Source: Bradyrhizobium diazoefficiens USDA 110 (GTDB lineage: Bacteria > Pseudomonadota > Alphaproteobacteria > Rhizobiales > Xanthobacteraceae). From it: a stretch of DNA of 64,000 nt. The notes under the pieces are model-generated. The model was not told the origin of the DNA. It worked only from the letters and a program-made list of their open reading frames with translations, and did not search any database. Every line of letters begins with the position of its first letter. The stretch's first letter is position 1. Below are positions 1 to 7,952 of this stretch, one piece after another. The stretch lies in the NCBI RefSeq assembly GCF_000011365.1, contig NC_004463.1, positions 7,302,001-7,366,000 on the forward strand. Direction: 5' to 3'. Position numbers and translations under genes: made by a program.

Positions 1-224
1 GCGGCGACCTTGAGCGGAAACTCCGCGCCACAGCTGCCGGGCCCGGAGATCGGGTCGATGCGGACGATGTCCGCACTCTCTTTCACCGCGCCGGATTTCA
101 GGCATGCGGCTTCCGCCTCGGCCCGCCACGGTTCACGTTCGGCCTGGAAGAAGCCGCGTCCGCAACCCGCTAGCGAAACAAGGACGATGGAGCCGACGAG
201 ATACAAACGAACTCCGCGCGTCAT
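1..224 (-). CDS. Extensin-like family lipoprotein, N-terminal part (runs off the window)
   Basis: The minus strand reads from an ATG at 224 to the window edge without a stop, giving about 74 residues. The N-terminus is basic, then hydrophobic, and ends in a lipobox (LAGC), so an outer- or inner-membrane lipoprotein is likely. After it come a short region with two spaced cysteines (EACMKSGA and GPGSCGAEFPL), which match the beginning of rhizobial extensin-family proteins as I remember them. The catalytic or structural C-terminal domain lies outside the window, so the family call rests on the N-terminus only. TTAACC half-sites lie upstream at about 287 and 367. Confidence 0.7.
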   Translation of the reverse strand, partial: MTRGVRLYLVGSIVLVSLAGCGRGFFQAEREPWRAEAEAACLKSGAVKESADIVRIDPISGPGSCGAEFPLKVA

Positions 225-428
225 GCACGCACGTTCGGTGAATTTACTTAAAGACTCTTCAACGTGTTGATTTCAGCCTTCCTTAACCATGCCGGCCCCC
301 GGCCGTGCGCCGGCTCCTGGGGATGAGCGACAGCAAGGCTGACTTTTTCACAACGTGACTTTCTGTTAACCATGTTGGTTGGGCGCGCGAGCGGCGGGAG
401 CCTGCTCCAGCGGAGCATCCTCCAGCGC

Positions 429-475
429 AGGATTCTTGGGAGCCAGGATTCTTGGGAGCCAGTATTCTTGGGAGC
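429..475 (+). repeat. Three tandem copies of a 16-bp unit
   Basis: The unit AGGATTCTTGGGAGCC occurs at 429-444, 445-460 and, with one internal change and an altered end, 461-475. The array ends 6 bp before the ATG of the 27-residue microprotein, and each unit carries a GGGAG that could act as a ribosome binding site. The rest of the 225-481 spacer holds only TTAACC half-sites. Confidence 0.85.
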
Positions 476-481
476 AACGGC

Positions 482-565
482 ATGACGTTCGCCGGGAGAC
501 TGAGCGTGATCACCGCGTACCTCGCCATGGCCTTCGTCGGCGCCATCGTGCTCGGCATGATCTAG
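482..565 (+). CDS. 27-residue single-pass membrane microprotein
   Basis: The ORF begins with ATG 6 bp after a GGGAG ribosome binding site and encodes MTFAGRLSVITAYLAMAFVG followed by AIVLGMI. It has a short basic N-terminus and then one strongly hydrophobic segment filling the rest, so it should insert as a single transmembrane helix. Very short proteins of this form occur in Bradyrhizobium-like genomes (recollection, not checked). It stands alone between the extensin-like gene and the DUF2147 gene. No function can be given. The call rests on the good start signal and the non-random hydrophobic sequence. Confidence 0.55.
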   Translation: MTFAGRLSVITAYLAMAFVGAIVLGMI

Positions 566-635
566 CGGCCATCGATCAACCACACCGGAGACCGCTTACC
601 TTCCCCGGGAGGGCGAGCGTAAGCCGAGTGCATTG

Positions 636-1526
636 CTACGACCGCGCACCCCACTGCCGCGATGTCGTGGCCAACTGCTCCTGCGGCTCCTCAATGCGCG
701 TCCAGTCGTTGCCGGAGCACCAGAAGCGGCCGAGTGCGCAGGCCTCGACGTAGAGCTTGCCGGGACTCTTCAGCGTCATCCTCGCATAATAGGTGTTGCC
801 GGTGGAGCGGCTGTAGATGCTGCCGGTCCAGACGTCGTGTGATTTCTGCTTCATGTTGACGAGCACGCTCTCGCCCCTGCTCGACGCCTCGGTCAACGCA
901 TAGCCGCATAGCGCAGAGCCGCAGCGTTCGATGCGGACCGTGCCCTTGGCGCCGTCGCTTTCCCACTGCCCGAGTGGCATGCCGGGCGACTCGTCGTCAC
1001 TGCGCTGTGCGATCGTGGTAGTCGGCTTGATCTCGAGCTTCGGCGCGACGACCGGCGGCTCCATGCGCGGCGGATCGAGCGCGATCGGCTTTGGCGGATC
1101 GACGCGCGACAGCTCGACCCGTGGCGGATTGGAGCTGAGGGCCTCGATCCTTGGTGCCTCGGATCTTGGCGCCGGCGGCAGCACAACGGGCTGCGACGTC
1201 GTCGCGGCGAGCACGGGCGGCGGCGCAGGTAGCGGCGCGACCGCAATCGCCTGTGGCGGCCGGGCCGGGGTTGCCGGATAGACCGGCAGCGGCGCCTGGA
1301 CGACCGGCGGTGGGACAGGCGCAGCAGGCGTCGTGGCGACGTCCTCCGCCGGCCGAAAGCTGCGATTGGAGGAAATCGAGACGCAGGACGCGGACCGGCA
1401 ATTCCTGGGCGCCTCGACATGGAACCGGTGGCCGCCGATCGAGAAGGAGTAGGAACCGGCCCGGGCTGAAGGCGCAACCGCCAGCAGCGCGATCAATATG
1501 CCAAGCGAAATCGCAAGCCGCGTCAT
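636..1526 (-). CDS. Exported DUF2147-domain protein (paralog 1)
   Basis: This 296-residue protein has a clear signal peptide ending ARAG. A short conserved block follows (HRFHVEAPRNC, SCVSI), then about 110 residues rich in Pro and Ala, and a C-terminal DUF2147-type domain with GQWESDGAKGTVRIERC, ALCGYAL, VWTGSIY and the closing CSGNDWTRI. The same order of parts occurs in the divergent neighbour at 1724-2485, so the two are paralogs. DUF2147 proteins are periplasmic with no assigned activity. The Pro/Ala stretch probably spans distance in the envelope. Four or more cysteines in the domain could form disulfides. Confidence 0.85.
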   Translation of the reverse strand: MTRLAISLGILIALLAVAPSARAGSYSFSIGGHRFHVEAPRNCRSASCVSISSNRSFRPAEDVATTPAAPVPPPVVQAPLPVYPATPARPPQAIAVAPLPAPPPVLAATTSQPVVLPPAPRSEAPRIEALSSNPPRVELSRVDPPKPIALDPPRMEPPVVAPKLEIKPTTTIAQRSDDESPGMPLGQWESDGAKGTVRIERCGSALCGYALTEASSRGESVLVNMKQKSHDVWTGSIYSRSTGNTYYARMTLKSPGKLYVEACALGRFWCSGNDWTRIEEPQEQLATTSRQWGARS

Positions 1527-1723
1527 CGGCGCCTCCCTCTCTCTGTCGCGACGAGGTTACGCGGGATGAAATGCGGCTGAGTGTGCGCTGGCTTACCCAG
1601 GCGCCACGGGTCCTTGTGATGTCCATCACGGAGGACGGGACGGGACGGGCGTAGGGTCGAACCACGCTTCATCCACCAGCGACTTCAGTCCAGATCGGGA
1701 CCACGCATTTTCCGGAGGTTGTC

Positions 1724-2485
1724 ATGAACAAGCTCACCGTCGCCGCCACCGCACTCCTCCTCGCGTCGACCGCGGCCGCGCATGCCGGCAATTCGATCTC
1801 GTTCCAGATCGAGGGTCAGCACATCCGCATCGAGACGCCGCGCAACTGCGCCTCGCTCAACTGCGTGACCATCGTCGCGCCGGGCCTGTCGGACAAACCG
1901 ATCAAGCTGAACAACATCAACCTCAAGGGCCTTGGCTCCAAGGACGATGACGTCGACACCACGCCGGCTCCGGTGCAGCCGCAGCCCGTGCAGCAGGCGC
2001 CGGTCCAGGCGACCGCGCCGGCCGCGCCTGCGGTTGCCGCCCCCGCAGCTCCCGCCACGACGGTTGCCGCCGCTCCGTCCGTCGGCTTCGACAACACGGT
2101 GCAGCCCGCACCCGCCGCGGCTCCCGTTGCTGCGCCCGCGCCGGTCGCCGTTGCTCCCGCGCCCGCTCCGGCTCCGGTGGCCGCCGCGCCGGCGCCGGCC
2201 GCCAACACGCCGATCGGCGTCTGGGCGACCGAAGAGAACAAGGGCAATGTCCGCGTCGAGCAGTGCGGCGCTAGTCTGTGCGGCTACGCCGAGAAGACCA
2301 ACGAGCGCATCCTGATCAACATGAAGCCCGAAGGCGCGAAGTGGAGCGGCCGCATCCACGACCCCGACTCAGGCCGCAACTACGACTCGACGATCGCGAT
2401 GAAGGGCCCGAACGCGATGCGCGTGCAGGGCTGTGCCTTCGGCGGCATGTTCTGCGGCGGCCAGACCTGGAAGCGCGTGAGCTGA
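1724..2485 (+). CDS. Exported DUF2147-domain protein (paralog 2)
   Basis: This 253-residue protein carries a signal peptide ending AAHA, a conserved N-terminal block (IRIETPRNC, LNCVTI), a roughly 90-residue Ala/Pro/Val linker and a C-terminal DUF2147 domain (GVWATEENKGNVRVEQC, LCGYAEK, WSGRIHDPDSGRNYDS, MFCGGQTWKRV). The start is an ATG with GGAGG seven bases upstream. It is transcribed away from paralog 1 across a 197-bp spacer that should hold both promoters. Cys positions are shared between the two proteins, while the linker differs in length. The function is unknown, and a periplasmic location is inferred from the signal peptide. Confidence 0.87.
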   Translation: MNKLTVAATALLLASTAAAHAGNSISFQIEGQHIRIETPRNCASLNCVTIVAPGLSDKPIKLNNINLKGLGSKDDDVDTTPAPVQPQPVQQAPVQATAPAAPAVAAPAAPATTVAAAPSVGFDNTVQPAPAAAPVAAPAPVAVAPAPAPAPVAAAPAPAANTPIGVWATEENKGNVRVEQCGASLCGYAEKTNERILINMKPEGAKWSGRIHDPDSGRNYDSTIAMKGPNAMRVQGCAFGGMFCGGQTWKRVS

Positions 2486-2497
2486 CGCGCGGAGCGC

Positions 2498-2612
2498 GTC
2501 ATCCCGGGGCGATGCGAAGCATCGAACTATGGTGCGCAATTGCGCACCTGGGGATCTCGCACCACAATTTCGAGATTCCGGGTTCGCGACTTTGTCGCGC
2601 CCCGGAATGATG
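2498..2612. repeat. Dispersed palindromic repeat, family B, copy 1
   Basis: The copy is bounded by GTCAT(C/T)CCGGGG at one end and CCCCGGAATGA at the other, so it can fold into one long imperfect hairpin with sub-hairpins such as GTGCGCAATTGCGCAC. Other family B copies lie near 22152, 28553, 30060, 57955 and 58504. Confidence 0.85.
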
Positions 2613-2758
2613 AGCAAGAATAGAGCGCCACGTCCCTAACACGGGGACGTGGCGTTTGAACGTTCGCCCCGTCCATGCGACAGATGTTCATCCGCCATTC
2701 AGCTCAATCAGGCTGAAATCGGCCGATCTCGCCTCGCGTTTCTCACCGGGACTCCCTC

Positions 2759-4210
2759 GTGATTTCAATGGTGGCCTGGCGCCGCTTCGTGTTCGCGCTT
2801 CCGCTGCTGGCCTTGCCGCTGGCCGGCGCGAGCGTGGCTTGTGCATCCGATGCAATCGAGCTCGCACAGGCGCAGCCGCAGGCACAACCGGCGCCCGCCC
2901 CCTCCCCGACGCCCGCAGCTTCGCCGACACCGGCCGCGGACGCGCAATCCGCCGCCGTCGAGCCGATCGGCAACGTTGCGACCGTCACGGGGATCGCGAC
3001 CGTGATCCGCGACAAGAATTCCTATCCGCTGCGCGTGCGCGACGACATCTATCTCAACGACGTCGTGCAGACCTCGTCGAACTCCTCGCTCGGCATCACC
3101 TTCAACGATGCGACCACGTTCAACCTCTCCGCCAGCGCCAGGATCACCATCGACAATTACGTCTATGAGGACGGCGGCAAGCAGAATTCGGCGATCTTCG
3201 ACATCGGCAAGGGCACGGTTGCCTTCGTTGCGGCGGCGGTGGCGAAAACCGGCGACATGAAGATCGCGACGCCGACCGCGACGCTCGGCATCCGCGGCAC
3301 CACCGGCGTCGTCGACGTGCCCGAGGGCGCGGCCGCGAGCAGCGCCAGCAACGTCAACATCAAGCTTTATCCCGACGCCGACGGCCGGGTCGGGCACATC
3401 GAGGTCAACGACCGCACCAGCGGCACTCGCCTCGGCGCGCTGACGCAAGCTGCAAGCGGCTTTGCGATCCGGCCGGGCGCCGGCGGCACAAGCGGCATGC
3501 GCTTTGCGGCCGTGCCGATCACCATTGCCCCGCAGCAGATCGCGCGCGACCGCAGCTTCGTCAGCCAGGTGCATCTGGCGCAGACCACGGGCCGCCAGAT
3601 CGTCACCGAGCAGCGCGACTTCCGCCGCGCCAATCCGACCGCGATCAGCCGCATTCCGCGACCGGCGCAGCCGCCGCAGCAGCAGCAATTGCGGCCGACG
3701 ACGGTGCCGGGCCAACAGCCGCAGCGGCCGAACGGTCAGCCTGGCCAGAACAACCGTCCGGGTCAGCAGCAGCCGGGCACGCCAAACCGGCAAGGCGCTC
3801 AGCCGCCGCAGCGGCAGGGCCAGGGACAACAAGGACAAGGCGGCGCGGTGCAGCCGGGTACGCCGCGCGCGGGCCAGCAGCAGCAGGGTCAGCGGCAAGG
3901 TGCGGGCCGGCCCGCCGGCGCACCTCGCACCGGACCCAGCGTCCAACCCGGCGGCACGCCGCAAACCCAGCCGCCGCGCGCCGGCCAGACTCCCGCACAG
4001 CCGGGAGGAGCCGTGCCGCCGCAGCCGGGTACGACACCGCAGCCGCAAGCGCCGCGCACCGGATTGCAGCCGGGCCAGCCGCCCGCAGTCCAGCAGCCCG
4101 GCGGCATCCAGCGCCAGGGCGGATTCCAGCAGCGCCCGCCCGCCGCACAACGCCCCGCAGCGCCGCGCAAGCCGGCGCCCGCTCCGAAGGAGAAGAAAGA
4201 GCGGCGGTAG
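2759..4210 (+). CDS. FecR-domain exported protein with long Gln/Pro-rich tail
   Basis: The protein is about 480 residues. A signal peptide (FALPLLALPLAGASVACA) is followed by a Pro/Ala linker. A FecR-type domain covers roughly residues 65-230: NVATVTGIATVIRD, LNDVVQTSSNSSLGITFND, ISTS-like beta repeats and TPTATLGIRGTTG. About 150 low-complexity residues of Gln, Pro and Gly and a basic end (KEKKERR) complete it. The same FecR block occurs in periplasmic sensor and scaffold proteins, but no sigma factor or TonB receptor gene is adjacent, so iron-dicitrate signalling is not supported. The GTG at 2759 or the ATG at 2768 could be the start. The repetitive tail makes its length prone to slippage. 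Confidence 0.8.
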   Translation: MISMVAWRRFVFALPLLALPLAGASVACASDAIELAQAQPQAQPAPAPSPTPAASPTPAADAQSAAVEPIGNVATVTGIATVIRDKNSYPLRVRDDIYLNDVVQTSSNSSLGITFNDATTFNLSASARITIDNYVYEDGGKQNSAIFDIGKGTVAFVAAAVAKTGDMKIATPTATLGIRGTTGVVDVPEGAAASSASNVNIKLYPDADGRVGHIEVNDRTSGTRLGALTQAASGFAIRPGAGGTSGMRFAAVPITIAPQQIARDRSFVSQVHLAQTTGRQIVTEQRDFRRANPTAISRIPRPAQPPQQQQLRPTTVPGQQPQRPNGQPGQNNRPGQQQPGTPNRQGAQPPQRQGQGQQGQGGAVQPGTPRAGQQQQGQRQGAGRPAGAPRTGPSVQPGGTPQTQPPRAGQTPAQPGGAVPPQPGTTPQPQAPRTGLQPGQPPAVQQPGGIQRQGGFQQRPPAAQRPAAPRKPAPAPKEKKERR

Positions 4211-4236
4211 GCATCGAGTGCGCCACATCGCCGGTG

Positions 4237-4463
4237 CGCTCCCTCGCCCCGTTCTTACGGGGGCGCGACGAGCTTCGCTCGCGCTGAGAGGGTTGAGGTG
4301 AGGGGCTGCTTCCGCGAGCTCGATTTCAATTGTCGGCGGAGCACCCAGCTCGATAATTGTCGTGCGTGTCGGATGGACTTCCATTTTTGCAACGGTGTAC
4401 CCTGCCCCTCACCCGGATCGCTTGCGCGATCCGACCTCTCCCCGCTGAAGGGCGGGGAGAGGT
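4237..4463. repeat. Dispersed palindromic repeat, family A, copy 1
   Basis: Two arms (about 4237-4307 and 4404-4463) contain CCCCTCACCC / GGTGAGGGG and a CTCTCCCCGC / GCGGGGAGAG hairpin, with a small palindrome GGATCGCTTGCGCGATCC. This is the main content of the spacer between the FecR-domain and Nudix genes, which converge. Further family A copies are at 7704 and 23618. Confidence 0.75.
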
Positions 4464-4476
4464 AAGAAACGACGAC

Positions 4477-5040
4477 TCACGCCTCGCCGCGCAGCCAGGC
4501 CTTCACCTTTTGCAACAGGCCGTGGCGCAGCTCTTCGACCGACGCAGCCTCGGCGGGCGTCAGCGTCTGCAAGGCTGCGTCGACGTCGTCGCTCGCCGGC
4601 CGCGGCTCGGGTGCGGCCGAAGATGCAAGGCCGGCGGCGGCGATCGCGATCGGGCCGATCTGGATCAGGAAGGCGCGCTCGTATTCGCGCGACAGGCGCG
4701 CGATCGCATCGTCCAGCGTCAGCCAGTCGACCGCCTTGATGTCGTTCATCAGCTTGCGGACCGGACCGCCCTCGGCCTCCATACGCCAGAAATGCACGAC
4801 CTTGGAGCGGCCGCCCGACTGATAGACGAGCGTGCCCAGGAATTCGTGGATGGCGACCTCGTGACCGGTCTCTTCCAGCACCTCGCGGTGCGCGGCCTGT
4901 TTCGGCGTCTCGCCGTCGTCGAGCTTGCCCTTCGGCAAAACCCATTCGTTGCGCTTGCGCTGGCGCACGACCGCGACCAGCGGCGGCGCACCACGCCGTA
5001 GCACAATACCCCCCGCCGCCATCACCGGCGCCCGCGCCAT
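4477..5040 (-). CDS. Nudix hydrolase
   Basis: This 187-residue protein has an N-terminal Nudix fold. The Nudix box GKLDDGETPKQAAHREVLEE plus TG fits the GX5EX7REUXEEXGU signature, so the metal-binding glutamates are present. Preceding strands read VMAAGGIVLRR and RQRKRNEWVLPKG, a form seen in diadenosine-polyphosphate or (di)nucleotide hydrolases. Residues 137-187 form an Ala-rich C-terminal extension of unknown role. The substrate cannot be fixed from sequence. It would act in the cytoplasm, hydrolysing a nucleoside diphosphate linked to another moiety. It lies 67 bp upstream-side of the psd stop and is transcribed in the same direction, so co-transcription with psd is possible. Confidence 0.88.
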   Translation of the reverse strand: MARAPVMAAGGIVLRRGAPPLVAVVRQRKRNEWVLPKGKLDDGETPKQAAHREVLEETGHEVAIHEFLGTLVYQSGGRSKVVHFWRMEAEGGPVRKLMNDIKAVDWLTLDDAIARLSREYERAFLIQIGPIAIAAAGLASSAAPEPRPASDDVDAALQTLTPAEAASVEELRHGLLQKVKAWLRGEA

Positions 5041-5107
5041 CGCCCAATCCGTATCGATCTATTCGTCCCCGCCGACCATATAGGCGGCGGGGACGGCGGA
5101 TTGAAGG

Positions 5108-5971
5108 CTACTTTCTCCTGAGCAGCGCTTGACCGGCGCGAATGCGAGTGCCCTCAGCGATGCCGTCGCAAAACGCAAAATCGCCGGGCGCGAGGATGAT
5201 GATGGTCGAGCCGTGCTCGAACCAGCCGAGCTCCTCGCCCTTGCTCACGTTGACGTCGCAGGGGAAGTTGACCGGGCCCCTTGTCTGCGCGTTCAGCACC
5301 ATGTCGAGGAAGTGCAGGCGGATGCTCGCGACGAGAATCGCTGCGACCGGCACCAGCGTCACCGCCTCGCCGGTGGACAGATGCGTGCGGATCACCGCGC
5401 GCTCGTTCTTGCAGAACAGGCGCTCGACCCGCTTCAGCGCGATCGGGTTGACGTTCCAGACATCGCCATGGATCAGCGTGACGCGCTCGATACGGGCGTC
5501 ATAGGGCGCATGGAAGCGGTGATACATGCTCGAGGTCAGCCGCAGCGTGACGAATGATCCGTTGCGGTGCTGGTCGACCAGCGCGGAATCGCCCAGCAGA
5601 TCGAGCAGCGAATAGGGCGCGCCCTTGACCTGGAACAGCTCGGTATCCGCGATCCGGCCATGCGCGCCGACGATGCCGTCGGAGGGGCTGGCGACAATGG
5701 ATGGGTCGGGATCAAACGGACGCAGGCCCGGCTTCAGCTCCCGGGTGAAGCAGTCGTGCAGGCTCTTGAAATGCGTTTTCCGCGCCTCGGACAGGTCGAG
5801 ATCGGAGAACAGCTTCCACAGCGCGATCGAGAAATCCCGCACCAACGGATTCTCGATCTTGGAGAACCAGCCCATGAAGCGGGTCAACGCGGCGCGGGGG
5901 ATGCGGTTGGTCAACAGGAAGTTGAGGTCTTCCTGCTGGGTGAAAGAGGCGATGAGGGCTTTGACTGTCAT
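5108..5971 (-). CDS. psd: Phosphatidylserine decarboxylase
   Basis: Psd removes CO2 from phosphatidylserine to make phosphatidylethanolamine, the last step of PE synthesis, at the inner membrane. The 287-residue length matches the E. coli-type proenzyme. The self-cleavage motif is EHGSTIII with Gly254-Ser255, where cleavage makes the pyruvoyl group on the alpha chain. Also visible are SPSDGIVGAHG, the MYHRFHAP block with its conserved His, and VPVAAILVASI. The start codon lies only 35 bp from the start of the divergent aminotransferase. A PmtA-like methyltransferase that could use the PE product is encoded 3 kb away. Confidence 0.95.
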   Translation of the reverse strand: MTVKALIASFTQQEDLNFLLTNRIPRAALTRFMGWFSKIENPLVRDFSIALWKLFSDLDLSEARKTHFKSLHDCFTRELKPGLRPFDPDPSIVASPSDGIVGAHGRIADTELFQVKGAPYSLLDLLGDSALVDQHRNGSFVTLRLTSSMYHRFHAPYDARIERVTLIHGDVWNVNPIALKRVERLFCKNERAVIRTHLSTGEAVTLVPVAAILVASIRLHFLDMVLNAQTRGPVNFPCDVNVSKGEELGWFEHGSTIIILAPGDFAFCDGIAEGTRIRAGQALLRRK

Positions 5972-6006
5972 GAATCTGTCAGCTCGCAGTATTAGCGCTT
6001 GTTGTC

Positions 6007-7671
6007 ATGGAAACGACACTCCCGATTCTCTCGATGTCCGTGGCCGCCGCAGCGTCCGCTGCCGCCGCCTTCCCGAAGCTCAAGGCGCGGATCGAACTCT
6101 CCCGCGCCAAGCACCGCTCGCTCGCCGGGCACTCCAAGATGTCGCGCCGGGTGGCGCGGCTGCTCCCGTTCTACGAGTTCGGAGAGAACGACTATTTCTC
6201 CTGCGACGGCGCACCGGCGAACATCGCGGCCCAGCGCAAGGACGGCTTCTTCCGCCTCGCAAGCCTCTACGCCGAGCGCTATCCGAAGGGGCGCGCGATG
6301 ACGAAGGAAGCCGCGGAAAAGATCTCCGACCTGAACTTCACCGAAAGCTACCGCGTGCCGTTCCAGTTCTCGCGCCTCGTCCGCGAGCACCTGGGCACCT
6401 CGACCTTCATGGAGTCTTCGCGCGGCGTCACCGTCACCGATGTCGACGGCAATACCTCCTACGACCTCACGGGGTCCTACGGCGTCAACATCTTCGGCAA
6501 CGACTTCTACAAGGAGTGCATCGAGGGCTCCGAGAAGCGGGCGCACGCGCTGGGTCCCGTGCTCGGCCCCTACCACCCCGTCATCCTCGAGAACGTGGCG
6601 CGGCTGTGCCAGATCTCCGGCCTCGACGAGGTCTCCTTCCATATGTCCGGCACCGAAGCCGTGATGCAGGCGGTGCGGCTGGCGCGCTACCACACCAGGC
6701 GCACGCATCTCGTCCGCTTCGCCGGCGCTTATCACGGCTGGTGGGGCGATGTGCAGCCCGGCGTCGGCAATCCGCTTCCCGCGCACGAGACCTATACCCT
6801 CGCCGAGATGTCGGAGAAGACGCTGCATGTCCTGCGCACGCGCAAGGACATCGCCTGCGTGCTGGTCAATCCGCTCCAGGGCCTGCATCCGAACGCCAAC
6901 GCGCCCGGCGATTCCTCGCTGGTCGACAGCTCCCGCGGCGGCAATTTCGATCGCGCGGCCTACACGGAATGGCTGAAGAAGTTGCGCGAAGTCTGCACCG
7001 AGCGCGGCATCGTGCTGATCTTCGACGAGGTCTTCGTCGGCTTCCGCCTCGCCGCGGGCGGCGCCCAGGAATACTTTGGCGTGCGCGCCGACATGGTGAC
7101 CTACGGCAAGAGCCTCGCCGGCGGCCTGCCGGTCGGCGTCGTCTGCGGCAAACGCGAGCTGATGCGCCGCTTCCGCGACGATCGTCCCGCCGACATCTGC
7201 TTCGCGCGCGGCACCTTCAACTCGCATCCCTACGTCATGACGGCGATGGACGAGTTTTTGAGCCGGCTCGCCAGCCCGAACTTCCGCGCCATCTACGACG
7301 GCCTGGACGCGACCTGGAACGGCCGCGCGGAAAAGCTCAACCAGATGATGGAGGGCGCCGGCCTGCCGGTGCGGTTCGCCAACTTCTCGTCGATCTGGAC
7401 GGTGAAATACACCACGCCGTCCCGCTACAACTGGATGCTGCAATACTATTTGCGCGCCGAAGGCCTGGCGCTGAGCTGGGTCGGCACCGGCCGGCTGATC
7501 TTCAGCCTGAACTACACCGACGCCGACTTCACCGAGGTCGCCGAACGCTTCATCCGTGCGGCCGGGAAGATGAAGGCCGACGGCTTCTGGTGGCACGACG
7601 GCGCGCTCACCAACAAGAACATCAAGCGGCAGATTTTGAAAGAGATGCTGGCCAAGCGTTTTGGGCGCTGA
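6007..7671 (+). CDS. Class III PLP aminotransferase (glutamate-1-semialdehyde aminomutase-like) with N-terminal extension
   Basis: The protein has 554 residues. The fold-type I, class III aminotransferase core begins near residue 130: VTDVDGNTSYDLTGSYGVN, SFHMSGTEAVMQAVRLAR, AYHGWWGDVQ, IFDEVFVGFR with Asp340, and MVTYGKSLAGGLPVG with the PLP-binding Lys368. About 130 N-terminal residues, including an Ala-rich start, have no counterpart in ordinary HemL, and the typical 430-residue length is exceeded. A role in haem synthesis is therefore not assumed. The divergent psd and the nearby PmtA-like and GT4 genes suggest a substrate in lipid or amine metabolism, but that is inference from position only. 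A later start, for example at residue 45, is possible. Confidence 0.85.
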   Translation: METTLPILSMSVAAAASAAAAFPKLKARIELSRAKHRSLAGHSKMSRRVARLLPFYEFGENDYFSCDGAPANIAAQRKDGFFRLASLYAERYPKGRAMTKEAAEKISDLNFTESYRVPFQFSRLVREHLGTSTFMESSRGVTVTDVDGNTSYDLTGSYGVNIFGNDFYKECIEGSEKRAHALGPVLGPYHPVILENVARLCQISGLDEVSFHMSGTEAVMQAVRLARYHTRRTHLVRFAGAYHGWWGDVQPGVGNPLPAHETYTLAEMSEKTLHVLRTRKDIACVLVNPLQGLHPNANAPGDSSLVDSSRGGNFDRAAYTEWLKKLREVCTERGIVLIFDEVFVGFRLAAGGAQEYFGVRADMVTYGKSLAGGLPVGVVCGKRELMRRFRDDRPADICFARGTFNSHPYVMTAMDEFLSRLASPNFRAIYDGLDATWNGRAEKLNQMMEGAGLPVRFANFSSIWTVKYTTPSRYNWMLQYYLRAEGLALSWVGTGRLIFSLNYTDADFTEVAERFIRAAGKMKADGFWWHDGALTNKNIKRQILKEMLAKRFGR

Positions 7672-7703
7672 GGCTTTTCGCTGCGCCCCGAACACCGCCC
7701 TAT

Positions 7704-7908
7704 CCTCCCCCTCTCCCCGCTTGCGGGGAGAGGGTTGGGGTGAGGGGGACTCACCGCGAGCGCGGTGAGAGTTGGCGAGCGATCGGCTAGCCACGCCCCC
7801 GCGGAGAGCCCCCCTCACCCGCCGCGCTACGCGCGTCGGCCTCTCCCCGCGCGCGGGGAGAGGCGAAAAGGCCCCCAAGACGTGGATGCCCGGGACGAGC
7901 CCGGGCAT
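7704..7908. repeat. Family A repeat (copy 2) plus a small family I hairpin
   Basis: 7704-7866 contains two CTCTCCCCGC...GCGGGGAGAG hairpins in inverted arrangement with GGGTGAGGGGG / CCCCCTCACCC flanks. 7886-7908 is the separate perfect palindrome ATGCCCGGG-acgag-CCCGGGCAT. The segment sits between two convergent genes and could act as a bidirectional transcription stop, although it has no long T run. Confidence 0.8.
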
Positions 7909-7952
7909 GACGCAACCATCAGACATCGGAGCGTTGTGTGTACGCAGCGCGC

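Noticed and set aside
2759..4210. An iron-dicitrate FecR sigma-regulator system
   Set aside because: No ECF sigma factor or TonB receptor gene is adjacent, and the protein is an exported FecR-domain protein with a long low-complexity tail rather than a membrane anti-sigma factor.
6007..7671. Calling the aminotransferase HemL (haem pathway)
   Set aside because: It has about 130 extra N-terminal residues and sits with lipid genes. Bacteria of this type make 5-aminolevulinate with HemA (ALA synthase), so a HemL role is not expected.
5992..7926. A 644-codon open frame on the minus strand across the aminotransferase gene, and a 721-codon plus-strand frame from 5625
   Set aside because: Both are shadows in a high-GC region. 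Their translations are Arg/Ala/Gly-rich without domains, while the plus-strand frame at 6007 has a full aminotransferase fold.
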